DNA of 64,000 nt from Incurvaria masculella. Taxonomy: Eukaryota; Arthropoda; Insecta; Lepidoptera; Incurvariidae. A program made the translations under genes and the position numbers. The notes under the pieces were generated by a model, which worked only from the letters and a program-made list of their open reading frames with translations, ran no database searches and was not told the origin of the DNA. The stretch is taken from contig OX335651.1 in the NCBI GenBank assembly GCA_946894095.1, positions 6,656,501 through 6,720,500 of the forward strand. The letters run 5' to 3'. Shown piece after piece: positions 45,987-56,299 of this stretch; positions within the stretch are counted from its first letter, which is position 1, and each line of letters begins with the position of its first letter.

Positions 45987-47008
45987 ATTCTATTTTCAAA
46001 ATAATAATGACATTGCGCCAAATTTTTCATTGTACACGTCAATTTGTTTCATTGTTTTTAAGTAGGCGAAAAGAGCTGAAACAAATTTGAATTGTATAAT
46101 AAATTTTCGCAATGGATATGAAACCTAACATTGTGATCGTTTTGTATTTAACCGGACAACCAGTCATCGCTCGGGAGCTCCGACATTTACGTGTGAACAA
46201 AATGTTAGTGCATCGAACCATTAATCGTAATAACCTAACAGGGAGCATTGCTAAACGGCATAGAGGCGGTCATCCGAAAATAGACGTATCACATGAAATG
46301 GTTCGAAAGTTAAAGGCTCGAATTCAAGGAAATCCTCACCAGTGTTCTGCAAAATTTGCGAAAAGTCAGACTATACCCGACTCAAGTAATCGGCGCATAC
46401 TGAACTGAAAAGAAATGCAACTCAAGCCCTACCAACAAGATACAAAAATTACACCATCTTAGTTCAGCGCAGAAGGCAGTTCGACTACACAGAGCTCAAG
46501 CTACAAGAAAGTCTTGGGTGGCGATCTGGAAAACATTGTTTTTTCTGATGAAAAAATGTTAACTGTCTAACAGTATATAAACAAACAACATTTTCGTGTT
46601 TGGCTACAGGGCAAATCCAACGAGAATTTGAACCATGGAGTTCCCGTTCGTAAGCAAGCGCCCGCTTCTGTTATGGTCTGGGCTGCAGTGACCGCAAATG
46701 GTCGCTATTCACTCGTGTTTATCGAGAAGGGCGTCAAAGTCAACCAGCAAGTATGTGCAAAAGGTGTTAAATGAGGCGCTCATACCATGGGCACGTAAAC
46801 AATGCAGTACGAAACGCTGGACGTTCTAACAACACTCAGCATCGTCTCAGAAAGCTCTTATCTATGGATCAAAGGAGGCTATTTCGAACAGTAACAATTA
46901 TTGTCTTAAAATTAAATGTTTTATTGTGATATATTTTTTAACGAACCATACTTCAATTAACCAAATAACATCATTTTCAATTGGTAACACTTCGAGTGAC
47001 GGACCCTG
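45987..47008 (+). mobile_element. Tc1-like element inside the right composite copy
   Basis: The right end GAGTGACGGACCCTG is followed by TA (47009-47010). The left inverted end has been lost by a small deletion relative to the left copy. Confidence 0.7.
46112..46890 (+). pseudogene. Tc1-like transposase, decayed (right copy)
   Basis: Starts MDMKPNIVIVLYLTGQPVIA, then RELRHLRVNKMLVHRTINR and KRHRGGHPK, a paired-type helix-turn-helix for binding the element's ends. It breaks at about 46408. A later frame shows VMVWAAVTANGRYSLVFIEK, then GVKVNQQV, the start of the DDE catalytic core. The final catalytic block is absent, so the copy was truncated before the composite was duplicated. The fine clade within Tc1/mariner is not decided. 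Confidence 0.8.
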
Positions 47009-47469
47009 TATATAACCAGAGGATTTGAGTGTTTAACAAATTTGTTCGCTTATAAATTTAGTGTAACTGTAATCAACGATGATGAGAGGGAGATTCTAAA
47101 AAAACTATTTATAGGGTGTTAACAGAGATATGGTCTAAAAGCTAACTACGTATTGCTCGGCATATTTGGAGCTAAAAAGGTAGATGATATTTTGGTTGTA
47201 CGACTTGAAAAAGATCCTCCCCATACATTTTAAATACCTACACATAAAATGTATAGCCTTTTTGTTTCAAATATGCCAAGGAATACGTGGTTAACGTTTG
47301 GACCATACCTCCACTAAGACCTTTTATATATCGGCCATACGATCAAAATTCGTTGAATGAGGGAATATCATTCTATGAACTGATGACTTCATTAAAGCCT
47401 TAAAGATAACATGAAGAAACTTTTAGAAGATGTAGTTTTGTTTTAATATCAATCAAAAAACTCTATTTG

Positions 47470-48037
47470 TTACACCTCGTGGTGTAGGGACTAAAATATT
47501 GCCTTTCATGCAAGAGGTTAGGGGTTCAAATCCTCGCATCGGTTATACACCACTTTATTTTGCGAGTTGTTCATGGTTCGGAACCCATGTAAAACTGTAG
47601 GTCACCTTACCCTACTAGGTGACAGGGTTAAGCCCGGTTGGGTTCGTATCACCGCATTAGGAAAAACTATGGTCGAAGTGGCAATAAATCATTATCAATA
47701 TCCGTGTGCAGCCGTGATTCTGTATAAAGGAAGGTCCTGGGGGTCCATTCAGGGCAAGAGTGAGTTAGAATTCGTCACTAAATATCAACTCACTTTTTTA
47801 AATAGTTAATGTTTTCACACTTCTTGACCATCATTACATTTATGTAAAAATCTGGTCTGTCTCGTAAATACGTTGGAAGTTTAAATAACGGTTCTGTTAT
47901 TTAAATAATTATCTGTTTCCGAGCAATTTTTAGGTTAACTCACTCCCGAACTCGAACTCACTCTTACCTGAATGGACCCCCTGGCCTGTCACCATTACGG
48001 TAGTTGTGTTATATTAGTCATCCATGTCAGGTTCCAT
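47470..48037 (+). mobile_element. SINE inside the right composite copy, split by a MITE
   Basis: tRNA-like head 'acctcgtggtgtagggacta' with B-box 'ggttcaaatcc' (47523), body to 'ggaaggtcctgg' (47740), then resuming at 47985 and ending 'catccatgtcaggttccat'. Confidence 0.8.
47741..47979. mobile_element. 239-bp MITE with 5-bp target duplication
   Basis: CCTGG at 47736-47740 and 47980-47984 flank inverted ends GGGTCCATTCAGG and CCTGAATGGACCC; further pairing ('aagagtgagtt' against 'aactcactctt'). The left composite copy has the empty site. Confidence 0.85.
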
Positions 48038-48132
48038 AATAATACCTAATCTTACTTTCGTTGGAATTTATTAACGTGCAGATATTTAAATGATAAATGC
48101 ATGCTCTACGAAAACTAAAAATAATTAAAATA

Positions 48133-48955
48133 AAACAAATTTTTTAAAAATATAAAAAACCCGACAGCGAAAAAAATTGTAACTTAAAATTGACTTAGTT
48201 AAGGAACTGAAAAGATAGAAACAAGTTGAAAAATTAAATATTTGTTGTGTTTGAATGATCATGGTTGACAGTGTTCACAAACGCAGTCAGGCATAAGATA
48301 CATTAACTACGATTTATATTTTCTATGGTGTGCCTATGCAAATTTCACGATGATCGTTTGAGTACGCGAAACAGACAAACTTACTATTGTATTTATTATA
48401 TGACAGTTAGGAGATTATAACTTGTATCAGTAAGTATATTTTTCCTATACCCATATCACTGAGAAAATCGCTAGTCATTAATCATGGATTGTATTGGGAA
48501 ATATATAATATATCATTATATAATTCATATTGTGCATCAAATACATTAAATATGATTTATATTTTTTTGTTATTAAATTCATTGAAAGTGTAACTATGCA
48601 AATTTCATGATGATTGGTGACACCGAGAACGAGAAAAAAAACCTCACTTTAGATATAAAAATGGTGAAAAATGGGGGAAGTTCCGATAGGATATTGGAAC
48701 TTCCCCCACCACGTATTTTCTTGCTTCAACGAAATAATCCATAAAATCGCTACTAAATCCATAGTGAATACTATGGAACGTACTATGGAACGGGCTATTT
48801 GATGCCTCCGACTGCGTTTGTGAACACTGTCAACCATGATCATTCAAACACAACAAATATTAAATTTTTCAACTTGTTTCTATCTTTTCAGTTCCTTTAC
48901 TAAGTCAATTTTAAGTTACAATTTTTTTCGCTGTCGGGTTTTTTTAAAACATATT
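48133..48955. repeat. Palindromic subelement, right copy
   Basis: Same structure as 34301-35094: arms with 'gaaacaagttgaaaaattaa' at 48221 and its reverse complement near 48866-48885. Confidence 0.85.
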
Positions 48956-48966
48956 GTTTTAGTAAG

Positions 48967-49190
48967 TGGCCTTGGTGGCTCAGTGGCACGACAGCTAGGT
49001 TTTCGAACTAGAGGTTTATCACAATGGTATAGTTTTGGATGGGTGACCGTTTGACCGCTGAAGCCGGCCGTGGTTTCGATTCCACGTTAATCTATAGGCT
49101 CTATTATATTCCTTACATTATGTTCGAATTACTGACTTGCTTTTTGGCGTAGTTAATTCCGCATTGAATGAACGATGGTCGTAACCAAGA
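48967..49190 (+). mobile_element. SINE, partial and diverged
   Basis: Head 'cttggtggctcagtggcacg', middle 'ggatgggtgaccgtttgacc' and 'gccgtggtttcgattccacg', then 'gaatgaacgatggtcgtaa' before it breaks. Confidence 0.6.
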
Positions 49191-49289
49191 GAATCGAAGC
49201 AACTAGTATACTATTCCGTGACTGGATTCGTAGACGCTCACAAAATCGCGATTGAGAACCTCTCTCTGAGAATTTCCAGAGAATCACTC

Positions 49290-49656
49290 TCGGTAGCCCA
49301 GTGGCGCGACGCCTTGTGATTCGATGAGCTTGGTGAAGCACCTCTGAGCGCGCTTAGATTCTGGATGGGTGACCATTTTCAACCGTTGAGGCTGGCCGTG
49401 GTTCGGATTCCACGTAAAACTGTAGATCCCCTTTTTACTTACTATATGGTAGGGTTCATTCATCGCATTGAATGAACGATGGTCGAAGCGGCAATGAACG
49501 TTGTCCATGTTTTTCATCCAGTTCAATGTAGCGGAGCAATATAAGGAAGGTCCTGGGCATGGCACCTAGTTCCCATGTGATGTGTGTTTCATGTGGCTTT
49601 TATCTAACGGTCAGTTTGGTATTAGCCATCCATGTAGTTACATAAATAAACCTGCA
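49290..49656 (+). mobile_element. SINE, full-length
   Basis: Head 'cggtagcccagtggcgcgac', 'gctggccgtggttcggattc' (B-box-like), body 'gaacgatggtcgaagcggca', 3' end 'agccatccatgtagttacat'. Confidence 0.75.
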
Positions 49657-49659
49657 ATT

Positions 49660-51225
49660 TCGTACCCTGTTCCCAATATATTGAGGCCATATGAAATTCG
49701 CCACAGAAGATTTTATGGTGACGCCCTGGACACAAAAAAAAGTAACACTACAGCCGTCGCCACATAAATAAACTGTTGAAACAAGAAACAAATAGTCCGT
49801 ATTTATTCAAGCCTATGAAATATTATTTATTTTCATCATTTTGTAAATATTATGAACTTGCTAAGGCTGCGAAAGTTCTACGCGCCGTCACCCTATCACA
49901 CAAAAGTTATCAGATTGTATTTGTGAACTCTTATTGTGTTTCTTATTTCTGTATCTCTTTTGTTGTTCCCTTCTGCTTTGTTCAGAAGAAACTACTGAAA
50001 GCTGCCTACAATGCTAAATAACATATTGGAGATTATTTCTTATTCCTGCGATACTTTCTATGTTATAATTTCAGTCCTAGCAGTTTTTATCTCTTTTGAA
50101 AAACGAGTCAAACAAGCTTGACCTTAAATTTATAAAGTGACTCAATAATTAATATTTTTTAGAGTGGTGGCTTTTTGCCGCGGCAAATGGCAAACATTGA
50201 TAAGAGCTCTTAAATTAAAGTGTGTCCGCCATAATAGCACGAGAGCAACAATTTTGTAAGAATATTTTAGCAAGAAGCGGCGAAATGTTGCTGAATTAGT
50301 CGGTAGTAAGAGAGTCAATTATGAACCCCAAGTGCCTTAAAATGTAAAGGTTTCAATTCCAATGCAATATAGTTGTGGAATAATTCCAAGTTATATCAAT
50401 AACGGTTCTAGCCACTTTACAATTTAAAAGTACCACGTAACGTCAATCTGAGTAAGAAATGTGAATAAGGTGTATAGGAAATACAATTAATTTGTTAAAA
50501 AAGTATACCCAAAAACAATATTTGTAGAACCAATATATATTTTTTTTTTCGTTGCAGAGGTCATTAAAAAGGACATTCTTAAAATGAGTTAATTAAATGG
50601 ATTAATGATTAATAACCCATTTTAAAGTAATTAAAATGGGTTTTCAACAAATAACAGCACATGTGTACTTACTGTATTTCATATTTCATCAACATTTATT
50701 TCTAAGTATATTAAGTACTCTGGTCGTGTACAGTAATAAATAAAACAAATTAAATAAACGAATATAAAAAACACCTGCAGGCAGCTCTTATCCTATGGAC
50801 ATCTCTTCTAAATTAAGGACATTTTAATTAATGGATTCTCTTATTACGACTTTCCGCTTTTTAGAAATTAACATCTTTTGGAGAAAATTATAACTTTGCA
50901 TGTAAATTGCTCTTATTATTAGTCTAGCATGTGATTTGTGTTTCGAACAGTATTTATGTGTTTTTAAATTAATAAATCGAGTGCAACGAGTTTTAAAAAT
51001 ATTAATAAACTCACTTTGACGTTGGTAGTGATGTTATAATTTGACCTGTATTTGCTTCACTGAGCAATGCAAATACTTCTCCCTTCAGATGCAGTAATAA
51101 CTTCGACTACCCTCGTCCATCTTGCCAGAGTATGCCCGAGTTGTGTCTCGATGGATGCATCCAAGCTTCAACACCTATCGAACATACTACTCTAGACATT
51201 GTCGTGAGGCGATATCTTTCATCCG
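49660..51225. other. No gene recognised
   Basis: AT-rich upstream flank; the open frame at 49776-50021 has no family features. A direct repeat of 'ttaaaatgggtt' and 'ttaataaccca' near 50600-50640 makes a small hairpin. Confidence 0.4.
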
Positions 51226-51229
51226 TTTT

Positions 51230-51535
51230 TAGGGTTATGTACCCAACGGGTGCCAACGGAACCCTATTACTAAGCCTCCGCTGTCCGTCCGTCCATCCTT
51301 CCATGCGTCCGTCCATCAGTCCGTCCGTCCGTCTGTCTCAGGGCTGTTTCTCATGAACCGTAATAGGTAGGAAGCTGAAATTTTCACAGAGTGCCGCTAT
51401 AACAACAAATAGGTAAAATTTAAAAATAATAAAATTTAATGTTTAACAAAAAATGTGATTTTTTCGTTTTAAATCATGTACGATGGTACAGAATACTTCG
51501 TGTGTGAGTCTGACTCGCCCTTGGCCGGTTTTTCA
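51230..51535 (+). repeat. GGGTTCCGTAC repeat, full-length
   Basis: 'agggttatgtacccaacggg', CCGT runs (51285-51335), 'tgaaccgtaataggtaggaa', 'cgctataacaacaaataggt' and the end 'cttggccggttttt'. Confidence 0.7.
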
Positions 51536-52024
51536 CAAAATCATTTACGGTCAGATGGGGTTACTAATTGTATAATTTAAGCTGTTTTGTTTCAAAAAGG
51601 CACATCAGTAACGTAACCGAAGATGAAACGATAAATTTGACAGCGGTCGCAAGAGATCGCTGGAAGTAAGCACTGATTTGTATATGGAGATAAATCGCAG
51701 TGTAGGCACCACTTCATGGTTGAACCGCTACGATGAGGAGGTTAACGATAGTTAGGTTTGTAAGTCCAAACTACTAAGACGCTAAAAGTTTTCCATTTCT
51801 ACTTCTACTTCGTGAAACATCATCTCAATTGTCGAAAACCTTCAACCTATTTGTAATTGAAGAGCCATTGGCTTATAAAGCATTGAAACATTGTGTTTAA
51901 AATTCTACCTATTTTGTTTCAACGCTTTACCGAACTGTATTGTGAACATTAAATGCGAATAACATGCAAACATACTCGTATTTCCGTCGTCACCAAAGTC
52001 GTATTTAGCTGTTTACAGCAGTTA

Positions 52025-52093
52025 TCTGGACATGGATAGCTAACATCATTTATTGTCACGATATTATCCCAACACAATACATGGGCACTAGGT
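52025..52093 (-). mobile_element. SINE 3' fragment
   Basis: 'ctggacatggatagctaaca' to 'atgggcactaggt', directly abutting the next SINE's tail. Confidence 0.5.
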
Positions 52094-52095
52094 TT

Positions 52096-52451
52096 TTTTT
52101 ATTGAACCTGATATGGATGGCTGGCATACCACACAAATGCCCTTATTAAAGCCCAATACACCACATTCCCGAAGGAATCAGGAATGCCATGCCAGGACCT
52201 TCCCTAGCATGGCTACATTGAACTAGATGGAAAACACAGATATTTTTTTATTACTATTTCAACCATAGTTTAATCCGATTCGGTGGTATCAACCCCGGCG
52301 GGCTTAACCCTACCACCTAGTAGGGGACGGAGGCCAATAATTTAACATGGATTCTGAACAGCTCGATTTCGTAACGAAATGACCGGGGCGACGATTTGAA
52401 CCCAGACTACTCGCACGAAAGGCAAGTCCTTTAGCCACTAGACCACGACCT
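52096..52451 (-). mobile_element. SINE, full-length, minus strand
   Basis: T-tail at 52093-52099; read on the minus strand the head is GGTCGTGGTCTAGTGGCTAA with B-box GGTTCAAATCG, then the standard body. Confidence 0.75.
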
Positions 52452-52477
52452 ACGGGTCGTGGTCTAGTGGCTAAAGG
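52428..52477. repeat. Perfect 23-bp palindrome with 4-base loop at a SINE head
   Basis: 52428-52450 and 52455-52477 are exact reverse complements separated by TACG; the arm is the A-box part of the tRNA-like head. Confidence 0.95.
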
Positions 52478-52545
52478 TGTCATGCCTTTTACCTTCCTTG
52501 TATTTTACGGCTACATTGAGCTAGATAGAAAACGCTTTGACCACC
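52455..52545 (+). mobile_element. Second, rearranged SINE fragment
   Basis: After the A-box arm the sequence jumps to 'gtgtcatgccttttaccttc' and 'ggctacattgagctagatag', SINE pieces in mixed orientation. Confidence 0.4.
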
Positions 52546-52648
52546 GGGCGGAATTACTGCGTACATTTCTATTTATTTCGGGACGCAAAGAATAACTATG
52601 CTATAGGAAGTATAAACATATCTAGCAATAATCGGTTCGAATATAAGT

Positions 52649-52970
52649 TGTCACCTTTTATACTGTGCCTCAACGCCAGCTGCCACCAGCATCCATAACT
52701 TAGCGGTGTAGTCCGAGATTAAATTCGCCACCGTCTCACTTAGTGAGCGCCGATCGACAATATTGGGTCGCAGCTTGTTGCATAATCTGGAATTAGCCTG
52801 AAGCAAAAGCATCTGCTCATCGATGCTGTATCGCTTATTATTTAGCAAGAAGTCCTTTTCAATATGAGGATCGAAAGTGCAAATCATGAAATGTATGTAT
52901 TTCAAATCGTATATCACCGCGTAAAGGTAAGAGAAATCTACACCCTCAGTACCTAATATGTGGTGTTCTT
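52649..52970 (-). CDS. Possible exon of an unidentified gene
   Basis: On the minus strand a frame with strongly protein-like content stays open from about 52970 to 52649: KEHHILGTEGVDFSYLYAV, IYDLKYIHFMICTFDPHIEK, DEQMLLLQANSRLCNKLRPN, LISDYTAKLWMLVAAGVEAQ. It has no ATG at its start, and several AG acceptor candidates lie at 52930-52975. It ends either at a TGA after YKR or at a donor AAAAG|GTGACA. Composition is balanced with few rare residues, unlike the neighbouring chance frames. I do not recognise the family. It lies upstream of the DIP-like start and so is probably from another gene, or a remnant of one. Confidence 0.35.
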
Positions 52971-52974
52971 TTAC

Positions 52975-54465
52975 AAACTACCACACCAGTGACGATTAGA
53001 TTTATGTAAACTACCATTGTTCATAAATCATTTTCATTAAAAATCCTTCATTACCATAAAAATATAATATTAATTTTACATTTCATTAAATTCAATTCAA
53101 ATGTATTTATTGCAGGAATAAAGAAATTAACAAGTAATACATGCACAAACCTCAATAAGTGTTCGTTCTTTCATTGCTGGACAATGTATAAAAATACAAA
53201 AGCCAAAAAATAGCCATTTAAAAAAAGAAAAAACAAATTGGTCATGAATCAGTTGCGAACTCTCTCGGTTAATTTTGGTCGCATGTGTTATCTATTAATT
53301 CAAAACGACATTTATGTTTGTTTCAAAGATATATTACATAGATTTAGTACATGGACAACCATCGAATGTATACATAGACTAAATCGGTCCAAACGTGTGG
53401 TCCTAACGAAGTTAGTTTCGCCGTACGTGCGAGAACCAAACCTTCCGAATGACGACGTTGTTTCTAAACTAATGTCTATTTGCGGATAACACTACATTCT
53501 AGCCCGAACTTTATGCTGCATTCCGTATATAATGTCTTCAACCTCGTTACACTTGAAATAAACGTAATTAAAAAAGCGATACGACAATATTCATATAGCG
53601 TATCGTCTTATTTTTCTCGTGGGTCATACAGCCGTGTGGTGAGTGCTGATTTAGTGGATTCTAACATAATGAGATCTTTCTCGCCGAGCGGTGAAAATGT
53701 AAAGTTTTTTGTTAACTTTCAAACGGTGTTTTCAGATCCTGCTGTGAGTTTCGCGGACCTGAGTTTGAACTGGGTTGGACGTTTTTTTGTTCTTGCTCCT
53801 GTTTTTTACCGACTTCAAAAAAGGAGGAGGTTCTCAATTCGTCGGAATCTTTTTTCCTATTTCAACAGTTTCGTACCCGCCGTCCGTGATGTATCATGTC
53901 GCATCATATATTATTCGGGCTTTTTATATTATTTAAATTGACAGCATCCAATTTTTGCATAAATGGCAGAGAATATATAATACTTTTGAGATAACCGCGG
54001 TCGTTAATCATGTTTGAAAAATGTTACGGCTTTTCAATCGGCGGGAAGAGACATTATCCGACGTTTCGAGCTAATCGTTCAGCCCATTATAAAGTTATGC
54101 TTTTTTTGGTTTTAATGAGTCGCCTTGTAAGTAAACGGTTATTTGATTGGGTTTATGATTTAAAGATATTTATAGAAACTATCAGCAATCGTTATAGCAA
54201 ATAGTCCTAAATACCTATAATAAGGATTGGAAAAATAAAACAACATCCGAATGCTTTAATTATTCATTTTACAAGAAACCTTCACAGAATCAATAAGATG
54301 TATTAAGATATATATTCATAAATCAGATAGAAATCAGAAAATATAATCAGATGTATTAAGATATATATCTATATTATAAGTAATACGTTATTCCATGGTG
54401 TCCCATAATCGCATTTCAACAAATTTAGCAACAAAACGAAGTTAAGTTCCTTATATGCACGCTCT
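52975..54465. other. No gene recognised
   Basis: The long frame at 53480-53941 is not supported: it crosses a known repeat end at 53803 and shows no domain. Confidence 0.4.
53799..53860 (+). repeat. End of a widespread arthropod repeat
   Basis: 'ccgacttcaaaaaaggagga' and 'ggttctcaattcgtc' is a terminal sequence I recall from many arthropod genomes. Only the end is present. Confidence 0.4.
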
Positions 54466-54469
54466 ATGT

Positions 54470-55382
54470 ATTATAGTTCCATAGTTCATCTCCCCAGTAA
54501 AAGACCACTTTCGATTGGAAACCTTTAACGAATTTAAGTCACGATGCCATCTAATGCGCCAATTTGTTCCATAGCTCATCTCCCCAGTAAAAGACCACGT
54601 TCAATTGGTAACCCTTAACGATTTTAAGTCACGATGCCATCTAATACATCATTTGGTTCCTTAGTTCATCTCCCCAGTAAAAACCTCACGATACCATCTA
54701 ATGCGTCATTTGGTTCCATAGATTATCTCCCCAGTAAATTACCACGTTCCACTGGAAACTCTTAACGATTTTAAGTCACGATGCCATCTAATGCGTCATT
54801 TGGTTCCATAGTTCATCTCCCCAGTAAAATAAGTCACGATGCCATCTAATGCGTCATTTGGTTCCATAGTTTATCTCCCCAGTAAAATAAGTCACGATGC
54901 CATCTAATGCGTCATTAGGTTCCATAGTTTATGTCGTCAGTAAAATAAGTCACGATGCCATCTAATGCGTCATTTGGTTCCCTAGTTCATCTCCCCAGTA
55001 AAATACCACGTTCGATTGGAAGCCCTTAACGATTTTAAGTCACGGTGCCATCTAATGTGTCATTTGGCTCCATAGTCCATCTCCCCAGTAAAATACCACA
55101 TTCGATTGGAAACTCTTAACAATTTTAAGTCACGATGCCATCTAATGCGTCATTAGGTTCCATAGTTCATCTCCCCAGTAAAATACCACGTTCGATTGGA
55201 AACCCTTAACAATGTTAAGTCACGATGCCATCTAATGCGTCATTTGGTTCCATAGTTCATCTCCCCAGTAAAATACCACGTTCGATTGGAAACCCTTAAC
55301 GATTTTAAGTCACGATGCCATCTAATGCGTCATTTGCTTCCATAGTCCATCTCCCCAGTAAAATACCACGTTCGATTGGATC
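54470..55382. repeat. Satellite-like tandem array with ~90-bp and ~58-bp units
   Basis: About 12 units share 'ttccatagttcatctcccca' and 'gtcacgatgccatctaatgc'. Long units add 'taccacgttcgattggaaac' and 'ccttaacgatttt'; short ones (54818-54990) lack that block exactly. The array ends sharply in 'cgttcgattgga' at 55380. Confidence 0.95.
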
Positions 55383-55945
55383 GGGACGTAATGATGTCAT
55401 TTGGGGGAAAATTGAGTTGAGAGCCGACTATTGTTAAGGAAAACAAAGGGTCTCGTCGGCGGGGTAGGGGCGGGAGGGAGCTGGGGGGAAGGGGATACGG
55501 GGAAGAGGCGGCGGAGCGGCTGAGCTCAGATTGTTTTATGGGCGACCGGCCCGAGATGACAACAAAAATATTTTGGCTGTACGCGAGTGAGGGTCTAGGT
55601 ATTATGACAGATGCGGTGCTCTCAAGAGGAATATTGAATTTTCTGATAACATAGGGTACATAGCTAGTTCATATGTGCCGTTCATCGTTTCGAAAATATA
55701 TTTTCTATACGAAGAATAATTTGCACAATTCATAGCACGAGGCGAATGTTAGAAAAAGTGGAACGAGGCATTTTAAAAAAAAAATGAATATTTTATATGT
55801 ATGTATGCGGGCGCCAAGTAGCTGAATAGGCCACTCAATTGCATTCCTGAGGGCTTTAATGATATGCGAGTATTCAATCAGATGTCTAGACTACTCTTTG
55901 AATGAATTAATACAGGCAAACGTTGAAAGCCAGCCCATTATCCTC
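55383..55945. other. G-rich stretch then AT-rich sequence, no gene
   Basis: 55440-55530 is G-rich (runs such as GGGGTAGGGGCGGGAGGG), similar in style to 20350-20407. Confidence 0.4.
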
Positions 55946-55950
55946 ATTGA

Positions 55951-56295
55951 AGAAGATAATGAAGTGATCTAGTTCTATACAATGACTCGTGCCTATTTCC
56001 TAAGTCAAATTAAAGAAATATTTTTCTGAAATTTTACACATTAACTAAATCAACTGAGAGCTACGTCCGTACGTTTATATTTTTTTATAACTTATCTTAT
56101 ATCCATGATATAAGTTATTAAAATTTTTCATCAAATTCTTATGAGTTAATGATATAAGTTAAGTTATCACACAAATCAAAATGTACAGATAAATCTCTCA
56201 ATTGGTTTATTTAATGTGCACAATGTCAGAAAATATTTCTTAATTTGACTGAGGAAAAAGGCCATTATAAGGAACTCGGTCACCTCATTATCCTC
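55951..56295. mobile_element. TTAA-flanked MITE, family 1, copy 2
   Basis: Right end CACCTCATTATCCTC then TTAA (56296-56299); left end decayed to TTGA then AGAAGATAATGAAGTGATC. The body matches 5443-5773 loosely. Confidence 0.65.
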
Positions 56296-56299
56296 TTAA

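Larger units (their letters stand above)
44569..48960 (-). mobile_element. Composite transposable element, right copy (inverted, about 4.4 kb)
   Basis: Begins ACCCGACTGCG (44569-44579) and ends CGCTGTCGGGT (48929-48939) plus an AT-rich edge. Every block of the left copy is present in reverse order and orientation. Differences: a longer TATG microsatellite, a ~45-bp loss at the Tc1-like 5' end (45987), and a 239-bp MITE inserted in the SINE. Confidence 0.8.

Noticed and set aside
53480..53941. 153-codon open frame as a gene
   Set aside because: It runs into a known repeat end at 53803, has Phe/Ser/Tyr-rich chance composition and no family match.
54470..55382. CRISPR array
   Set aside because: Units are nearly identical along their whole length with no unique spacers, and the genome is eukaryotic.
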